Origin: Acidimicrobiia bacterium
GTDB lineage: Bacteria; Actinomycetota; Acidimicrobiia; IMCC26256; PALSA-610
Direction of reading: 5' to 3'
Assembly: GCA_027494135.1 (NCBI GenBank)
Contig: JAOSJK010000001.1
Location: forward strand, 1,405,378-1,469,377
Length of the DNA stretch: 64,000 nt
Positions 1 through 8,653 of the stretch are shown in pieces (the first letter of the stretch is position 1; each line of letters begins with the position of its first letter). The position numbers and the translations under genes were made by a program. The notes under the pieces were generated by a model. That model saw only the letters and a list, made by a program, of their open reading frames with translations, made no database searches and was not told the DNA's origin.

Positions 1-282
1 CTCGACCGAGCCGTCGTCGAAGTACTCGATCGACTTCTCCTGCCGGGTCGGCTCCCAGAGCCAGTAGAGCGGGAGCGATACGGCGATCACGGCCGAGCAG
101 ATGAGCGCCCACCCGAGGGCGCGCTCCAGCCGCCGACCCTCGAGATCCTCGTCGGAGAGGAACGGCGTCTGGTTCGGCGCCGCGCCGGCCTCCGGTGTGG
201 CGCGCAGCGTCACGATCACGTAGGCGACCACCGCCGCCATGGCGATCGCGTTGATGACGATCAGGACGAGACGAACGCTCAC
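1..282 (-). CDS. Probable cytochrome c subunit of the bc complex, N-terminal part only
   Basis: The gene runs off the left edge of the window; 94 codons are visible from a GTG start. Seen: a first membrane helix near residues 4-26, a linker, a second hydrophobic stretch near residues 62-78 (LICSAVIAVSLPLYWLW), and then a soluble part just beginning. It lies directly downstream of the Rieske gene in the bc operon. In related actinobacterial operons this slot often holds a membrane-anchored c-type cytochrome that takes electrons from the Rieske protein. The CxxCH haem motif would lie outside the window, so the cytochrome assignment is inference from position and topology. Confidence 0.5.
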   Translation of the reverse strand, partial: MSVRLVLIVINAIAMAAVVAYVIVTLRATPEAGAAPNQTPFLSDEDLEGRRLERALGWALICSAVIAVSLPLYWLWEPTRQEKSIEYFDDGSVE

Positions 283-337
283 TCGGCTCCGCTCCGCGTC
301 TTGGTGGGTTGTGTGCGCATCGGATTCTTCGCGTGCC

Positions 338-1207
338 TCAGATGCAAGACGGTCCTTCGGGCTTCTGCTTGGTCGAGTCGGTGCCTATGGGCAGGCCGGG
401 AAGGATGATGCCGGTGTTGATCACCAGGTCTCCGTTGCTCACCTCTGCTGCCACGAGGCTCATCCCGCGCGGGGCCGGACCGTCGCGCTTCTCCCCGACG
501 CGGTTGTACTTCGATCCGTGGCAGGGGCACTCGAACCACTGCGACGACCCGCACCATGGCACACGGCAGCCGAGGTGCGGGCACTTCTGGTACTCGACGA
601 TGAAGCCGTCCTCGAGGCTCGGCAGGATCGCCGACGGGTACCCGGCCTTCTTCGCAGCGGCGATGTCCTCTGTCGGGTACCGGGTCACGTAGGAGCGGGC
701 CTCGGGAACGTAGAAGGGTGCCTTCTTCTCGTCTATGGCGGCGAGGATGTCGGCGAGCTTGCCCGCCGAGATCTTCCCACCGAAGCCGCCCTTGCCGGAG
801 GGCCAGATGAAGGCGAGAGCGCTCGCGCCGAATCCCGCCGTCGCGAAGAGGATCCCTGCGACGATCCCGCGGTTGAAGAACTGGCGGCGCGTGACGCCGA
901 GCTCCTCCTCGTCGACCGGCGACCACTCTGCCGCGGTGCTCTCGACCGCCGGCAGGCCGCTCGCGGCACTGGAGCGGGCCTCACCGGCGCGGGCGCGTGC
1001 GCCGGCCGACTCTGCCTCCTCGTCGTGCTCGTCGGTGGTGGCGGCATCGGGTGTCTTCACGGCCTTCGAGGTCGTGGCCGAACCGGCGTCGCGGCGTCGC
1101 GTCTCGCGGGAGAGCGCGCCGACGCTCGAGCGGAGCCGTCCCTGGGTCAGCAGGACGGCCGCGGCTGCGGCTATCAGGATGGCTGCGATGGCGATCGCGA
1201 CTGCCAC
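338..1207 (-). CDS. qcrA: Rieske [2Fe-2S] protein of the cytochrome bc complex
   Basis: Accepts electrons from quinol at the bc complex and passes them to cytochrome c. Seen: 289 residues with both cluster-binding boxes, CPHLGC (C209, H211, C214) and CPCHGS (C227, C229, H230); C214 and C229 would form the usual disulfide. A hydrophobic N-terminal helix (residues 1-20) is followed by an acidic, Ala-rich linker and then a twin-arginine stretch TRRQFFNRG at about 106-114 with a second helix after it, consistent with Tat-dependent insertion of the Rieske domain. The two-helix N-terminus and long linker make it larger than proteobacterial Rieske subunits. It is intact and sits 12 bases downstream of the cytochrome b C-terminal gene. 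Confidence 0.95.
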   Translation of the reverse strand: MAVAIAIAAILIAAAAAVLLTQGRLRSSVGALSRETRRRDAGSATTSKAVKTPDAATTDEHDEEAESAGARARAGEARSSAASGLPAVESTAAEWSPVDEEELGVTRRQFFNRGIVAGILFATAGFGASALAFIWPSGKGGFGGKISAGKLADILAAIDEKKAPFYVPEARSYVTRYPTEDIAAAKKAGYPSAILPSLEDGFIVEYQKCPHLGCRVPWCGSSQWFECPCHGSKYNRVGEKRDGPAPRGMSLVAAEVSNGDLVINTGIILPGLPIGTDSTKQKPEGPSCI

Positions 1208-1219
1208 GGGAGGAGTCTC

Positions 1220-2073
1220 CTAGAGGTCGAAGAAGATGCCGTCGTTCCAGGGGAACGTGAAGTTGAAGCCCGGTCCCCGGAAGAACGAGCCGATGATGAC
1301 GAGCACGGCCCAGAGCATCAGGAACATCGTCATCATCGCGATGGCAAGCTTCCGGTCGCTCGGCTTCCTGGAAGGGTTCTTGTCGATGTACGGGGTGATC
1401 GCGAGGAGCCCGAGAGCGACTCCGGGGATGGTCACGCCGGCGACCATCGGGTGGAACATCGTCAGCAGCTCCTGGAGCCCGAGGAAGTACCAGGGGGCCT
1501 TCGACGGGTTGGGGGTCTGATTGACGTCGGCGAGTCCGAGGAGGGGGCTTTCACGAGAGCCGAGAAGATCGTGACCAGGGCGAGGAGAGCCAGGGCGGCC
1601 GTGAGCTCGATGACGAGGAGGTGGGGCCAGGTGTGCACCTTGTCCTGGGCCTCGGCCTTCGTCTGTTGGATCGAGCCCGACTTCACGACCGTCAGCAGAC
1701 GCTGGGTGTGGCCACCCGGCCCGGTGTCGGTCGGCGCTCCGGCGGTCATCGCCGCTGCCTTCGCCTTCGGCTTCGTGGCCGTCGCCGTGCCGCCGCCGGC
1801 CCCGGCCCCGGCGCCGCCCGCCATCGCCGCCTTGCGCTTGCGCGCACGCTCGAGCAGGTGGGCGGGCACGCCGCCCTTGCTCTCGGTGATCTCCTCGCCC
1901 GAGTCGCCGGCTGCGGGGGCAGCCGCCTCGGCGTCGTCGGGAGCTTCGGGGGCCGGGCCCGACTCCGACGCGGGGGCGTCTTCGGGCGCGCCTTCACCCT
2001 CGCCGCCGTCGAGTCCGAGCGCCTTGCGGCGCTCCTGTGCTCTGCGGAGGAGGTGTTCGGGAACCTCAGCCAT
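1220..2073 (-). CDS. Cytochrome b C-terminal subunit (subunit IV type), frameshifted in this sequence
   Basis: Carries the C-terminal quinol-site half of cytochrome b. Seen: an N-terminal cytoplasmic extension of about 130 residues rich in Ala/Gly/Glu, then three membrane helices. The conserved PWYFLGLQELL stretch and the following MFHPMVAG appear only after a frame change at the G5 run 1543-1547, where one G seems to be missing; the N-terminal 203-codon and C-terminal 79-codon pieces together give about 284 residues. The extension contains the same motif twice, VPEHLLRRAQERRKALG (residues 4-20) and VPAHLLERARKRKAAMAG (69-86). The gene follows the cytochrome b N-terminal gene, as in split b6f-like or Bacillus-type bc complexes. 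Confidence 0.85.
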
Positions 2074-2097
2074 GGTGCGCTACGCCTCCTAGGCGGG

Positions 2098-2882
2098 CTA
2101 GAGCGGACCGGAGATGCCGCCGTCCTTGCGGACGCGCCAGAAGTGGACAGCCATGAAGATCACGATGACGAACGGCAGCAGGAGCACGTGCAGCACGTAC
2201 CAGCGCAGCAGCGTGTCGTTGCCGATCTCCTTCGAGCCGAGCAACGCGAACTTCACGTCGTTACCGAACACAGGTGTGTACCCCATCATGTTCGTGCCGA
2301 CCGTGACAGCCCAGAGTGCCAGCTGGTCCCAGGGGAGCAGGTAGCCGGTGAAGGAGAGGAGCAGGGTCAGCAGGAGAAGCACCACGCCGATGACCCAGTT
2401 GAACTCGCGTGGCGCCTTGTAGGCGCCGTGGTAGAAGAGCGCGCCATGTGCAGGAAGACGGTCAGCACCATGAGGTGCGCACCCCACCGGTGCATGTTGC
2501 GGACTAGCGAGCCGAACGCGACTGCGGTCTCCAGGGTCTGGATGTCGGGGTAGGCGTTCGTTGCCGTCGGCCGGTAGAAGAACATCAGGAAGATGCCCGT
2601 GACGGTCAGCAGGATGAAGAGGAAGAACGAGAGCCCGCCGAGGCAGAGCGTGTACGAGACCTTCACGGCGTGCCGCTTCACCTTCACCGGGTGAAGGTGG
2701 TACAGCACGTTGTTCATGATCACGTAGGAGCGGTTCCGAGGAGTGTCGGAGTAGCCCTTGCGGTAGATAGAACCGGGGCGGAAGATCGAGTTCCACGCCT
2801 GGGAGTCGCGCGTCTTCTCGCCGATCTCTCCGAGCTTGGCGAGAACCTTCCCGCCCTTTGCGTTTCCGTTGCCGTTGGCCAC
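2098..2882 (-). CDS. qcrB: Cytochrome b N-terminal subunit of the bc complex, frameshifted in this sequence
   Basis: Holds the two b haems across the membrane. The GTG start at 2882 is supported by an AGGAG site seven bases upstream; the product would be about 261 residues. Seen: a soluble N-terminus, then membrane helices with the haem-ligand histidines in HRWGAH and [18 protein letters not shown], and the motif [14 protein letters not shown]. The frame changes near 2440, where FLHMAR must join a tyrosine-containing [14 protein letters not shown]; adding one base restores a normal helix. It lies between the ferredoxin gene (24 bases upstream) and the cytochrome b C-terminal gene. A real split at this point is unlikely because it would cut a helix. 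Confidence 0.9.
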
Positions 2883-2905
2883 CGATGTTCTCCTGTGACA
2901 GAGGC

Positions 2906-3319
2906 CTAGAAGCGGACGCCGTAGGCGTAGCCGTGGCGGGGGGTGCGGTCGTTGGGGTCGCCGTCGGCCCAGTCGTCGGTGACCTTCCCGAGGATGATGA
3001 CGCCCGTGGGGCAGCGATCGACGCAGAGCGCGCACCTCGTGCACACGTCCTCGTCGACGACGAAGATGACGCTGTCGCGCGGGTCGTCGCCGGGTTGCTC
3101 GGTGCCTACCGACTCGGAGATCGAGTCGACCGAGAGCATGTGGATGCACTTCCACGGGCAGATGTCGACGCAGCCCTCGCAGGTGATGCACTCGGCCTGA
3201 TCGATGTGGAGGAACTGCTTCGGCTTGACCGCGGTGGGCAGCCATGCCGGATCGACCTCCTGCACCGCGTACTCGGTGGAGAAGGCCGGCATCGGCGGGT
3301 TCGCGTCTGTGCGGGCCAC
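2906..3319 (-). CDS. 2x[4Fe-4S] ferredoxin encoded in the bc operon
   Basis: A 137-residue soluble protein with two complete 4Fe-4S motifs: C44-x2-C47-x2-C50-x3-C54-P and C93-x2-C96-x2-C99-x3-C103-P, plus an extra cysteine at 58. An insertion of about 38 residues separates the two halves, and there is an N-terminal extension. It starts with GTG seven bases after the upstream membrane-protein gene and precedes cytochrome b, so co-transcription with the bc complex is very likely. Ferredoxins are not standard bc subunits; a role in electron delivery to quinone or in linking complexes is inference. It is not NuoI, because NuoI has its own copy in each nuo operon here. Confidence 0.85.
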   Translation of the reverse strand: MARTDANPPMPAFSTEYAVQEVDPAWLPTAVKPKQFLHIDQAECITCEGCVDICPWKCIHMLSVDSISESVGTEQPGDDPRDSVIFVVDEDVCTRCALCVDRCPTGVIILGKVTDDWADGDPNDRTPRHGYAYGVRF

Positions 3320-3326
3320 GGCGCTG

Positions 3327-3827
3327 CTAGCCCCGCGTCGTCACGGGTCGGCCGAACATCGAGATACGGCGCGCCTTGCGCACGGAGGGGCCTGTGTCTT
3401 CGCTCGGCGCTCCGGCTGCCTCGGCGACGGGGCGCTTCTGCCACCGGACGCTGAGCCACACCTGCACCACCAGGAAGACGGCGTAGATGATCGTCGCCCC
3501 GATGTCGGCGCCCGCGCGCCGGTTCATGTCGAACGGAATCACGCCCTGCCTGAAGAAGAAGGTGTCCTCGCCCCAGTTCATCCTCGAGCTCGCGTAGTTG
3601 AGCCACTCGTGGGGGACCGTGCCGTACGCGAGGATCATGAGGGCGTACACGGCGACGGCGCCGAGGACGGCCTGCGCCCACGTGACCGGCTCGGGCGACT
3701 TGGGACGCGTGGTCAGCACGTAGGCGACCACGCAGCCGCCGACGAGCAGCAGCGTCGACCAGATGAGCCGGCCGGCCGATTCGAGGCCGATCCACTCCAG
3801 CACGTTGGGCACGTTGAGGCCGAGCAC
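3327..3827 (-). CDS. Unrecognised three-helix membrane protein, first gene of the bc operon
   Basis: A 166-residue protein not recognised as a member of a named family. Seen: three predicted membrane helices (about 21-38, 53-71 and 108-127), a loop between helices two and three with several aromatics (NYASSRMNWGEDTFFF), and a basic cytoplasmic C-terminus ending in RKARRISMFGRPVTTRG. A GTG start at 3827 with a G-rich site just upstream is preferred. Its position as first gene of the operon, only seven bases from the ferredoxin gene, suggests an accessory subunit, membrane anchor or assembly factor for the bc complex/ferredoxin unit; this is inference. Confidence 0.75.
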   Translation of the reverse strand: MLGLNVPNVLEWIGLESAGRLIWSTLLLVGGCVVAYVLTTRPKSPEPVTWAQAVLGAVAVYALMILAYGTVPHEWLNYASSRMNWGEDTFFFRQGVIPFDMNRRAGADIGATIIYAVFLVVQVWLSVRWQKRPVAEAAGAPSEDTGPSVRKARRISMFGRPVTTRG

Positions 3828-4096
3828 GATCGCCCCCGAGGTACTTGAGAAGCCGCGTGTACTTGCGAAGTCGAGAGACCGGTGTCGCCGGTGGAATCCG
3901 GCGATCCGACTGCTCTCTTGCTACCACGCTAGAGGAACGCCGGGCACATCGCGCGACAGGCTCGCGAGCACCCGGTGAGCGGGTCGCGACCGGGCGCCGA
4001 GGGGGTCGATGCCGGCGCAAGGACCGCAGCGCGGTGAGCCGGCGGGGCCCACCGCGCGCGACGATTGACGGACCTCGGCCGAGGGACGGGAGCAAG

Positions 4097-5365
4097 GTGA
4101 CGGATCACTCGCAGCGCGGGAACGACCGCTACGACGCGATAGTCGTCGGCGCAGGTCCCGCGGGAGCGTCGGCCGCGTACTGGCTCGCCGAGAGTGGCCG
4201 GCGCGTCCTGGTCGTCGACCGGAAGCGATTCCCTCGCGAGAAGACCTGCGGCGACGGCCTGACGCCTCGCGCAGTGCGCCAGCTGCACGACATGGACCTC
4301 GCGGAGCCGCTCGCGCAGTTTCACCGTTACGGCGGCTTGAGGTCGATAGCGCACGGGATGACCCTGCATCTGCCCTGGCCCGCGCACCCCGACTTCCCCT
4401 CCTTCGGCTACGTGGTGAGGCGGAGCGAGCTTGACGAGCTGGTCGTCGGGAACGCGGTCAAGTCGGGGGCGACCTTCTGGAGCGCCGCCGAGGCGGTGGC
4501 GCCGATCATCGACGACGGCGTCGTGATCGGCGCGGCTGTCCACCGCAAGGACTCGGCGACGACCCAGCAGGTGCGGGCGCGCTACCTGGTGGTGGCCGAC
4601 GGTGCCAGCTCCCGCTTCGGCAGGGCGCTCGGAACCGCTCGTGAGCGGACCTATCCGTTGGGCATGGCGATTCGCGGCTACTTCGCCAGCCCGTTCCACG
4701 ACGAGCCGTGGATCGAGAGCCACCTCGACGTGCGCGACCGCGACGGGCACCACCTGCCCGGTTACGGGTGGATCTTCCCGGTGGGCGACGGCACCGTCAA
4801 CGTGGGAGTCGGCCTCCTGTCGACGTTCCGCGGCTGGAAGTCGATGAACACGACGAGGCTGATGGAGGCGTTCTGCGAGACGGCGCCCGCCCGCTGGGGC
4901 ATCTCGCCGGAGACGGCGCTCGGCGCCCCCACCGGCGGTCGCCTACCCACGGGAGGGTCGGTTCTCCCCAGGCGCGGACCGACCTGGCTGGTGGTCGGCG
5001 ACGCCGCCGGGTCGGTCAACCCGTTCAACGGCGAGGGGATCTCCTACGCGTACGAGACCGGGCGCTTCGCCGCCGAGGCGGTCGACCTGGCGCTTGCCAC
5101 CGGTGATGGTCTGGCCCTGGGCACCTACGAGCGGAGGCTCGACGACGAGTACCGCCTCTACTTCAAGGTCGCCCGGGCGTTCGTGAGCGCCATCGGCAAC
5201 CCCGCTGTGATGAGGGAGCTGGTCAGGATCGGGATGCACAACCGCTCGCTGATGGAGTGGGTGCTGCGGATCATGGCGAACCTGCTCCGCCCCGACGAGA
5301 TCGGCCCGGCGGAGGCCGCCTACAAGCTCGTGGCACGCCTGGTGGCGGTGGGGCCGGAGCCGTAG
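4097..5365 (+). CDS. Geranylgeranyl-reductase-family FAD oxidoreductase, possibly menaquinone reductase
   Basis: About 422 residues. Seen: an N-terminal dinucleotide-binding fold with VVGAGPAGASAAYWLAESG (residues 16-34), an Arg/Lys-rich segment FPREKTCGDGLTPRAV typical of this family, and the second FAD motif GDAAGSVNPFNGEGISYA. Known family members saturate isoprenoid double bonds, either in archaeal lipids, chlorophyll side chains or menaquinone (mycobacterial MenJ). Divergent placement beside the bc operon favours menaquinone as substrate, but the reaction cannot be settled from sequence. The GTG at 4097 is chosen because the homologous region begins a few residues later and a GGGA-type site precedes it; longer in-frame starts exist. 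Confidence 0.8.
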   Translation: MTDHSQRGNDRYDAIVVGAGPAGASAAYWLAESGRRVLVVDRKRFPREKTCGDGLTPRAVRQLHDMDLAEPLAQFHRYGGLRSIAHGMTLHLPWPAHPDFPSFGYVVRRSELDELVVGNAVKSGATFWSAAEAVAPIIDDGVVIGAAVHRKDSATTQQVRARYLVVADGASSRFGRALGTARERTYPLGMAIRGYFASPFHDEPWIESHLDVRDRDGHHLPGYGWIFPVGDGTVNVGVGLLSTFRGWKSMNTTRLMEAFCETAPARWGISPETALGAPTGGRLPTGGSVLPRRGPTWLVVGDAAGSVNPFNGEGISYAYETGRFAAEAVDLALATGDGLALGTYERRLDDEYRLYFKVARAFVSAIGNPAVMRELVRIGMHNRSLMEWVLRIMANLLRPDEIGPAEAAYKLVARLVAVGPEP

Positions 5366-5395
5366 CGGCGCGCTCGGGCGTGCAAGGCTTCGCGC

Positions 5396-6139
5396 ATGGT
5401 CGCCCGTGTGATCGCTCATCGGACGTGTCCCCGGCACGCGATCGAGAACAGCCTCGCCGGGATCCTCGCGGCTGGGGCGCTGGGCGCCGGCTACGTGGAG
5501 GTCGACGTCCGCAGGACCCGCGACGGCGTCCCTGTGCTGATGCACGACCGGACCCCGGGGCGGACGGCACGGTTCGTCGGTGCGGCCCGTCCCCTGGGGA
5601 GGATGCCGTTGCGGTGCCTGGCGTCGGCGACCCTCGCTGGTACGAGGCTGCGCGGCGACGCCCCCGGAGCCGGCGACCCCGTACCGACCCTCGCTGCCGC
5701 GCTCGGCGCTGCCCCGCCGCCGCTCGGCTTCGCCCTCGACGTCAAGGACCCGGGCGCCGGCCCGGCGACACTGCGCGCAGTCCGTGAAGCGCAGATGGAT
5801 GATCGGGTACTGCTCTGGTCGCAGCACGAGGCCGCGGTGCGCCACTTCGCCGGCGAGGCCGAGGGGATCGAGGTGTCGCTCCTCAGGGACACCGCCAGCC
5901 CTGCCGCGACCCGGCGCCTCCTCGACGACGCAGTCGCATGGGGCGCACGAGGCGTCTCGGTACACCAGGGAGTCCTCGACGAGGCACTGGTGGCCGAGGC
6001 CCACGGTCGGGGCCTGGCCGTCTACTGCTGGTTCCAGAGCCTCGCAGTGCAGGAGGAGATGCTCGCGCGCGCCTCGGGGTTCGGCCTCGACGGTGTCGTC
6101 ACCGACTGGGTCGCCGGCGCGCTGGCGACGGTCGGGTAG
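5396..6139 (+). CDS. Glycerophosphodiester phosphodiesterase (GDPD family)
   Basis: Hydrolyses glycerophosphodiesters to glycerol 3-phosphate and an alcohol. Seen: a 247-residue TIM-barrel-type protein with the catalytic HR pair (H8, R9), ENS (E17-S19), E35/D37 in GYVEVDVRRT, and H50-D51 in VLMHD, matching the metal and acid-base residues of the family. No signal peptide is visible, so it is probably cytoplasmic. It lies 30 bases after the flavoprotein gene and may be co-transcribed. Its last 41 bases overlap the 3' end of the convergent membrane hydrolase gene. Confidence 0.9.
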   Translation: MVARVIAHRTCPRHAIENSLAGILAAGALGAGYVEVDVRRTRDGVPVLMHDRTPGRTARFVGAARPLGRMPLRCLASATLAGTRLRGDAPGAGDPVPTLAAALGAAPPPLGFALDVKDPGAGPATLRAVREAQMDDRVLLWSQHEAAVRHFAGEAEGIEVSLLRDTASPAATRRLLDDAVAWGARGVSVHQGVLDEALVAEAHGRGLAVYCWFQSLAVQEEMLARASGFGLDGVVTDWVAGALATVG

Positions 6140-7058
6140 AAGAGCCCGCCCTCGGCAGGGGGCGCTCGATCAGGGTGCGGACGCCGCCGCGCTCGATGAG
6201 CCTCGGGCCGTACCTCGCCACGGCCCAGTAGACGGCCGCGAACATCCCGAGAGCGACGGGGAGCACGATCAGCGGGTGGACCTGGTCTAGCTCGACCTTC
6301 GGAATCCACCACGGCCCGCCCCAGGACAGGTCCCACGGGTAGCCGTTGCGGCGCACCCCGTCGATGACAGGGTTTGTCAGCAGGTGGGCCCAGGTCGTCC
6401 AGGCAACGAGGCGACAGACCCCGTAGAAGAAGGTGCCCCTGTACAGGGCGAGGAGGCCGCGCTCGTTCAGGAACCGGCCGAACCACGCCCAGACACGTGG
6501 GTCGGCGGGGACCACCTGGGTCCGCCAGAACTCGCGGGTCAGCACGCGCCACGAGAAGAGCACGACCACCAGCCAGAACACGTCCATCACGAAGCCGAGG
6601 CTCGAGTAGTAGCCGGCGGCGTCGAGGTACTTCCCACCGTCGATGGTCGCGGCGTAGGCCCAGGTGCCGACGCTCCAGTTCATTAGGTTGAGCGGGAAGA
6701 TCAGCATCGTGCCGATGCTGTCGTTCACGTCGGTGAGCACGTGCGCGGCGTAGCCGAGGACGAACCCGATGAACCACGCGGGGTTCCGCTTCCAGAGCCA
6801 GATGCCGCCGGCGACGAGCAGCCCGAAGAAGAGCGTGTGGGTGAATCCCATCCCCGGCCATCCACGGTGCCAGCGGTAGGGCTCCGAGGCACCGTAGTGG
6901 TGGCCGTTGACGGTGACGCCGTAGACCCAGAACTTCGCGAGGAAGTCGGGGGTGAAGTCGCCCAGGAAGATCGCGAAGAACGAGATCTGCCCTCGCAGGC
7001 GCTTCGGCAGGTGCGCCTGGATCGCGTACACCTCGAACTGGTGGGCCGCCCAGCTCAC
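6099..7058 (-). CDS. DUF457/YdjM-type membrane-bound metal-dependent hydrolase
   Basis: About 319 residues, polytopic. Seen: histidine-containing motifs HRGWPGMGFTHTLFF and HVLTDVND, which match the H-R-x-x-H and H-x3-D pattern of the YdjM/LexA-binding inner-membrane family, and at least four membrane helices including LIVLPVALGMFAAVYWAVA near the C-terminus. The biochemical reaction of the family is not established. It starts at GTG 7058, whose GTGA overlaps the stop of the small upstream membrane gene, so the two are translationally coupled. The extreme C-terminus, which overlaps the GDPD gene, is low-complexity and could be altered by an indel. Confidence 0.75.
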   Translation of the reverse strand: MSWAAHQFEVYAIQAHLPKRLRGQISFFAIFLGDFTPDFLAKFWVYGVTVNGHHYGASEPYRWHRGWPGMGFTHTLFFGLLVAGGIWLWKRNPAWFIGFVLGYAAHVLTDVNDSIGTMLIFPLNLMNWSVGTWAYAATIDGGKYLDAAGYYSSLGFVMDVFWLVVVLFSWRVLTREFWRTQVVPADPRVWAWFGRFLNERGLLALYRGTFFYGVCRLVAWTTWAHLLTNPVIDGVRRNGYPWDLSWGGPWWIPKVELDQVHPLIVLPVALGMFAAVYWAVARYGPRLIERGGVRTLIERPLPRAGSSTRPSPARRRPSR

Positions 7059-7252
7059 TGGTCCACCTGCTCCTGGCCCTGCGGGCCGGGCCAGGCGATC
7101 CTGCGGAGTCCCCGCCCGATCGCCGGCGCCACCTGCAACCATGCGATCAGCCAGAGCGGCCCGACGATCCAGTTGAGCAGCCACTTGTGGTAGAGCCCGA
7201 GGCCGATGTAGCTGACGGCCGCAGCGAGGTAGAGCAGCGCGTCTACGGGCAC
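7055..7252 (-). CDS. Small membrane protein coupled to the DUF457-type hydrolase
   Basis: About 65 residues, mostly two hydrophobic segments (LLYLAAAVSYIGLGLY and WIVGPLWLIAWLQVA) and a short basic tail. The function is not recognised. The GTG at 7252 has a GAGAG six bases upstream; GTG 7279 would give 74 residues. The stop codon overlaps the start of the hydrolase gene (GTGA at 7055-7058), so the two products are probably made together and may interact. Confidence 0.6.
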   Translation of the reverse strand: MPVDALLYLAAAVSYIGLGLYHKWLLNWIVGPLWLIAWLQVAPAIGRGLRRIAWPGPQGQEQVDQ

Positions 7253-7326
7253 TCCCCGCTCTCGGCCTCTCGCGCTCACGGCCCGGGACCGTACACCGGG
7301 CCGATCGGGGGCTGGTCGCCGCGGGG

Positions 7327-8622
7327 TCAGTTCTGGTTGTCGGGTGGTAGGTGGAGCCATCGGGTGTCGAGGCGTTCGCCGGTGGGGTGCCGGTAGGGGG
7401 CGGTGGGGGGTTGCCGGCGGGGTGGTCGTGGTCGGGCGGCGGGGCCGATGGGCCGGCCGTGGGCGTCGGTGAATGCGAGGGTGTCGGGGTGGCCGGGTGG
7501 CCGGTCGGGGTTGCCGGTGATGGTGAGCCGGCCTTGGTGATGCTCTCGGTGGTGGCGGCGACAGAGCGCGACGAGGTTTGCTCTGTCGGTGGCCCCACCG
7601 TTCTCCCAGTGGGTGATGTGGTGGATCTGCAAGAACCTTGTCGCCGCGCAGCCCGGGACGGCGCAGCCGCCGTCGCGGTGCTCTATCTGACGTCGGGTGC
7701 GCTCCGGCACGATGCGCATCGAGCGTCCGACGCTCACGGGTAGCCCGCTGGTCTCGTGCACCGCCCGGATGGTGGTGTCGCACCCGATGAGGCGCCGTAG
7801 AGCGTCGGGCAGCGGGCTGTGGAGGTGCACGCTGAGACCACCGGGCGCGCCGGGGTCGGTGGGGTCGGTCTCGAGGTGAGCGTTGATCAGGAACCGACCT
7901 GCCGCGGGGAGCGCGGCCTCACCGCAGCGCAGGTAGCTCTCCGAGACACAGACGAGCGCGTCGGCCCACGTGACCCGGGTCCGCCCCTCACCTGCGGTCG
8001 CCTCTCCGGGAGCGTCGCCGTGCGTGTCGCCGGGCTGCTGGCCGAAGAGATCCTGGTGGCGGCGGTGAGGGCCTGCTCGACGACTGCGCCCTCGTCGGCG
8101 GGGGAGATCCGCGCGGAGATGCCAGCGGCCGTCGTCGCTCCCACCGAAGCTCACGCTGCGACGCTCGGGCTCGGGTACGGGGGCCTCGGGCGGGGCGTCG
8201 GGATCGGACGGCTCGAACGCGTAGCGAGACAGCGCACGGGTGAGCTGACGGACGGTGCACTGCCGGGCCAGGACCACCGCGGAGCGCTCATGGTCGGCCG
8301 GGACATGGCGGGCGATCACCGCGGCCTGATCGAACGAGAGCTCCCCGGCGGTGAACGCTGCCATCGTCGCGGGCAGCTCCGGGGCCCGGCGGGCGAGTAC
8401 CAGGAGGCGTCGTGCCTGGCCGGAAGCGACTCCGAGCTGCCACGTCAGCCAGTGAGACGCCGACTGCACCCCATCCTGGTGCCACACGCCCCTGGCGAGA
8501 CCATCGGCGACGAGGGCCACGAGACGCCCCTGCGCGGCGTTCGCGAGACCGGCGGCCTCGGCCATGGCGGCCTCGACCTCGACGATGTCGGGCTCCCGTG
8601 CAGCACACTCAGCAGCGAACAT
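7327..8622 (-). CDS. DUF222 / HNH endonuclease domain protein (13E12-repeat type), with compensating indels
   Basis: About 431 residues from ATG 8622. Seen: an N-terminal DUF222 region and a C-terminal HNH module with CAVPGCAATRFLQIHHI, then NGG and NLVALCRRHHREHHQG, containing the paired CxxC-type cysteines and metal-binding histidines. The family is abundant in actinobacteria and is thought to be associated with mobile or self-spreading DNA, but its function is poorly known. Between the G5 run at 8100-8104 and about 8050 the protein reads in the wrong frame for some 20 residues; the expected ADEGAVVEQALTAAT is found in a neighbouring frame, implying one extra and one missing base. It is the only nuclease-like gene in the window. 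Confidence 0.85.
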   Translation of the reverse strand: MFAAECAAREPDIVEVEAAMAEAAGLANAAQGRLVALVADGLARGVWHQDGVQSASHWLTWQLGVASGQARRLLVLARRAPELPATMAAFTAGELSFDQAAVIARHVPADHERSAVVLARQCTVRQLTRALSRYAFEPSDPDAPPEAPVPEPERRSVSFGGSDDGRWHLRADLPRRRGRSRRAGPHRRHQDLFGQQPGDTHGDAPGEATAGEGRTRVTWADALVCVSESYLRCGEAALPAAGRFLINAHLETDPTDPGAPGGLSVHLHSPLPDALRRLIGCDTTIRAVHETSGLPVSVGRSMRIVPERTRRQIEHRDGGCAVPGCAATRFLQIHHITHWENGGATDRANLVALCRRHHREHHQGRLTITGNPDRPPGHPDTLAFTDAHGRPIGPAARPRPPRRQPPTAPYRHPTGERLDTRWLHLPPDNQN

Positions 8623-8653
8623 ACGTTCGATGATAGACCAAGGGTGCGACAAC

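Noticed and set aside
239..2092. 617-codon plus-strand open frame opposite the Rieske and cytochrome b genes
   Set aside because: The opposite strand encodes proteins with recognisable cofactor motifs; the plus-strand translation is low-complexity and matches nothing, a by-product of high GC.
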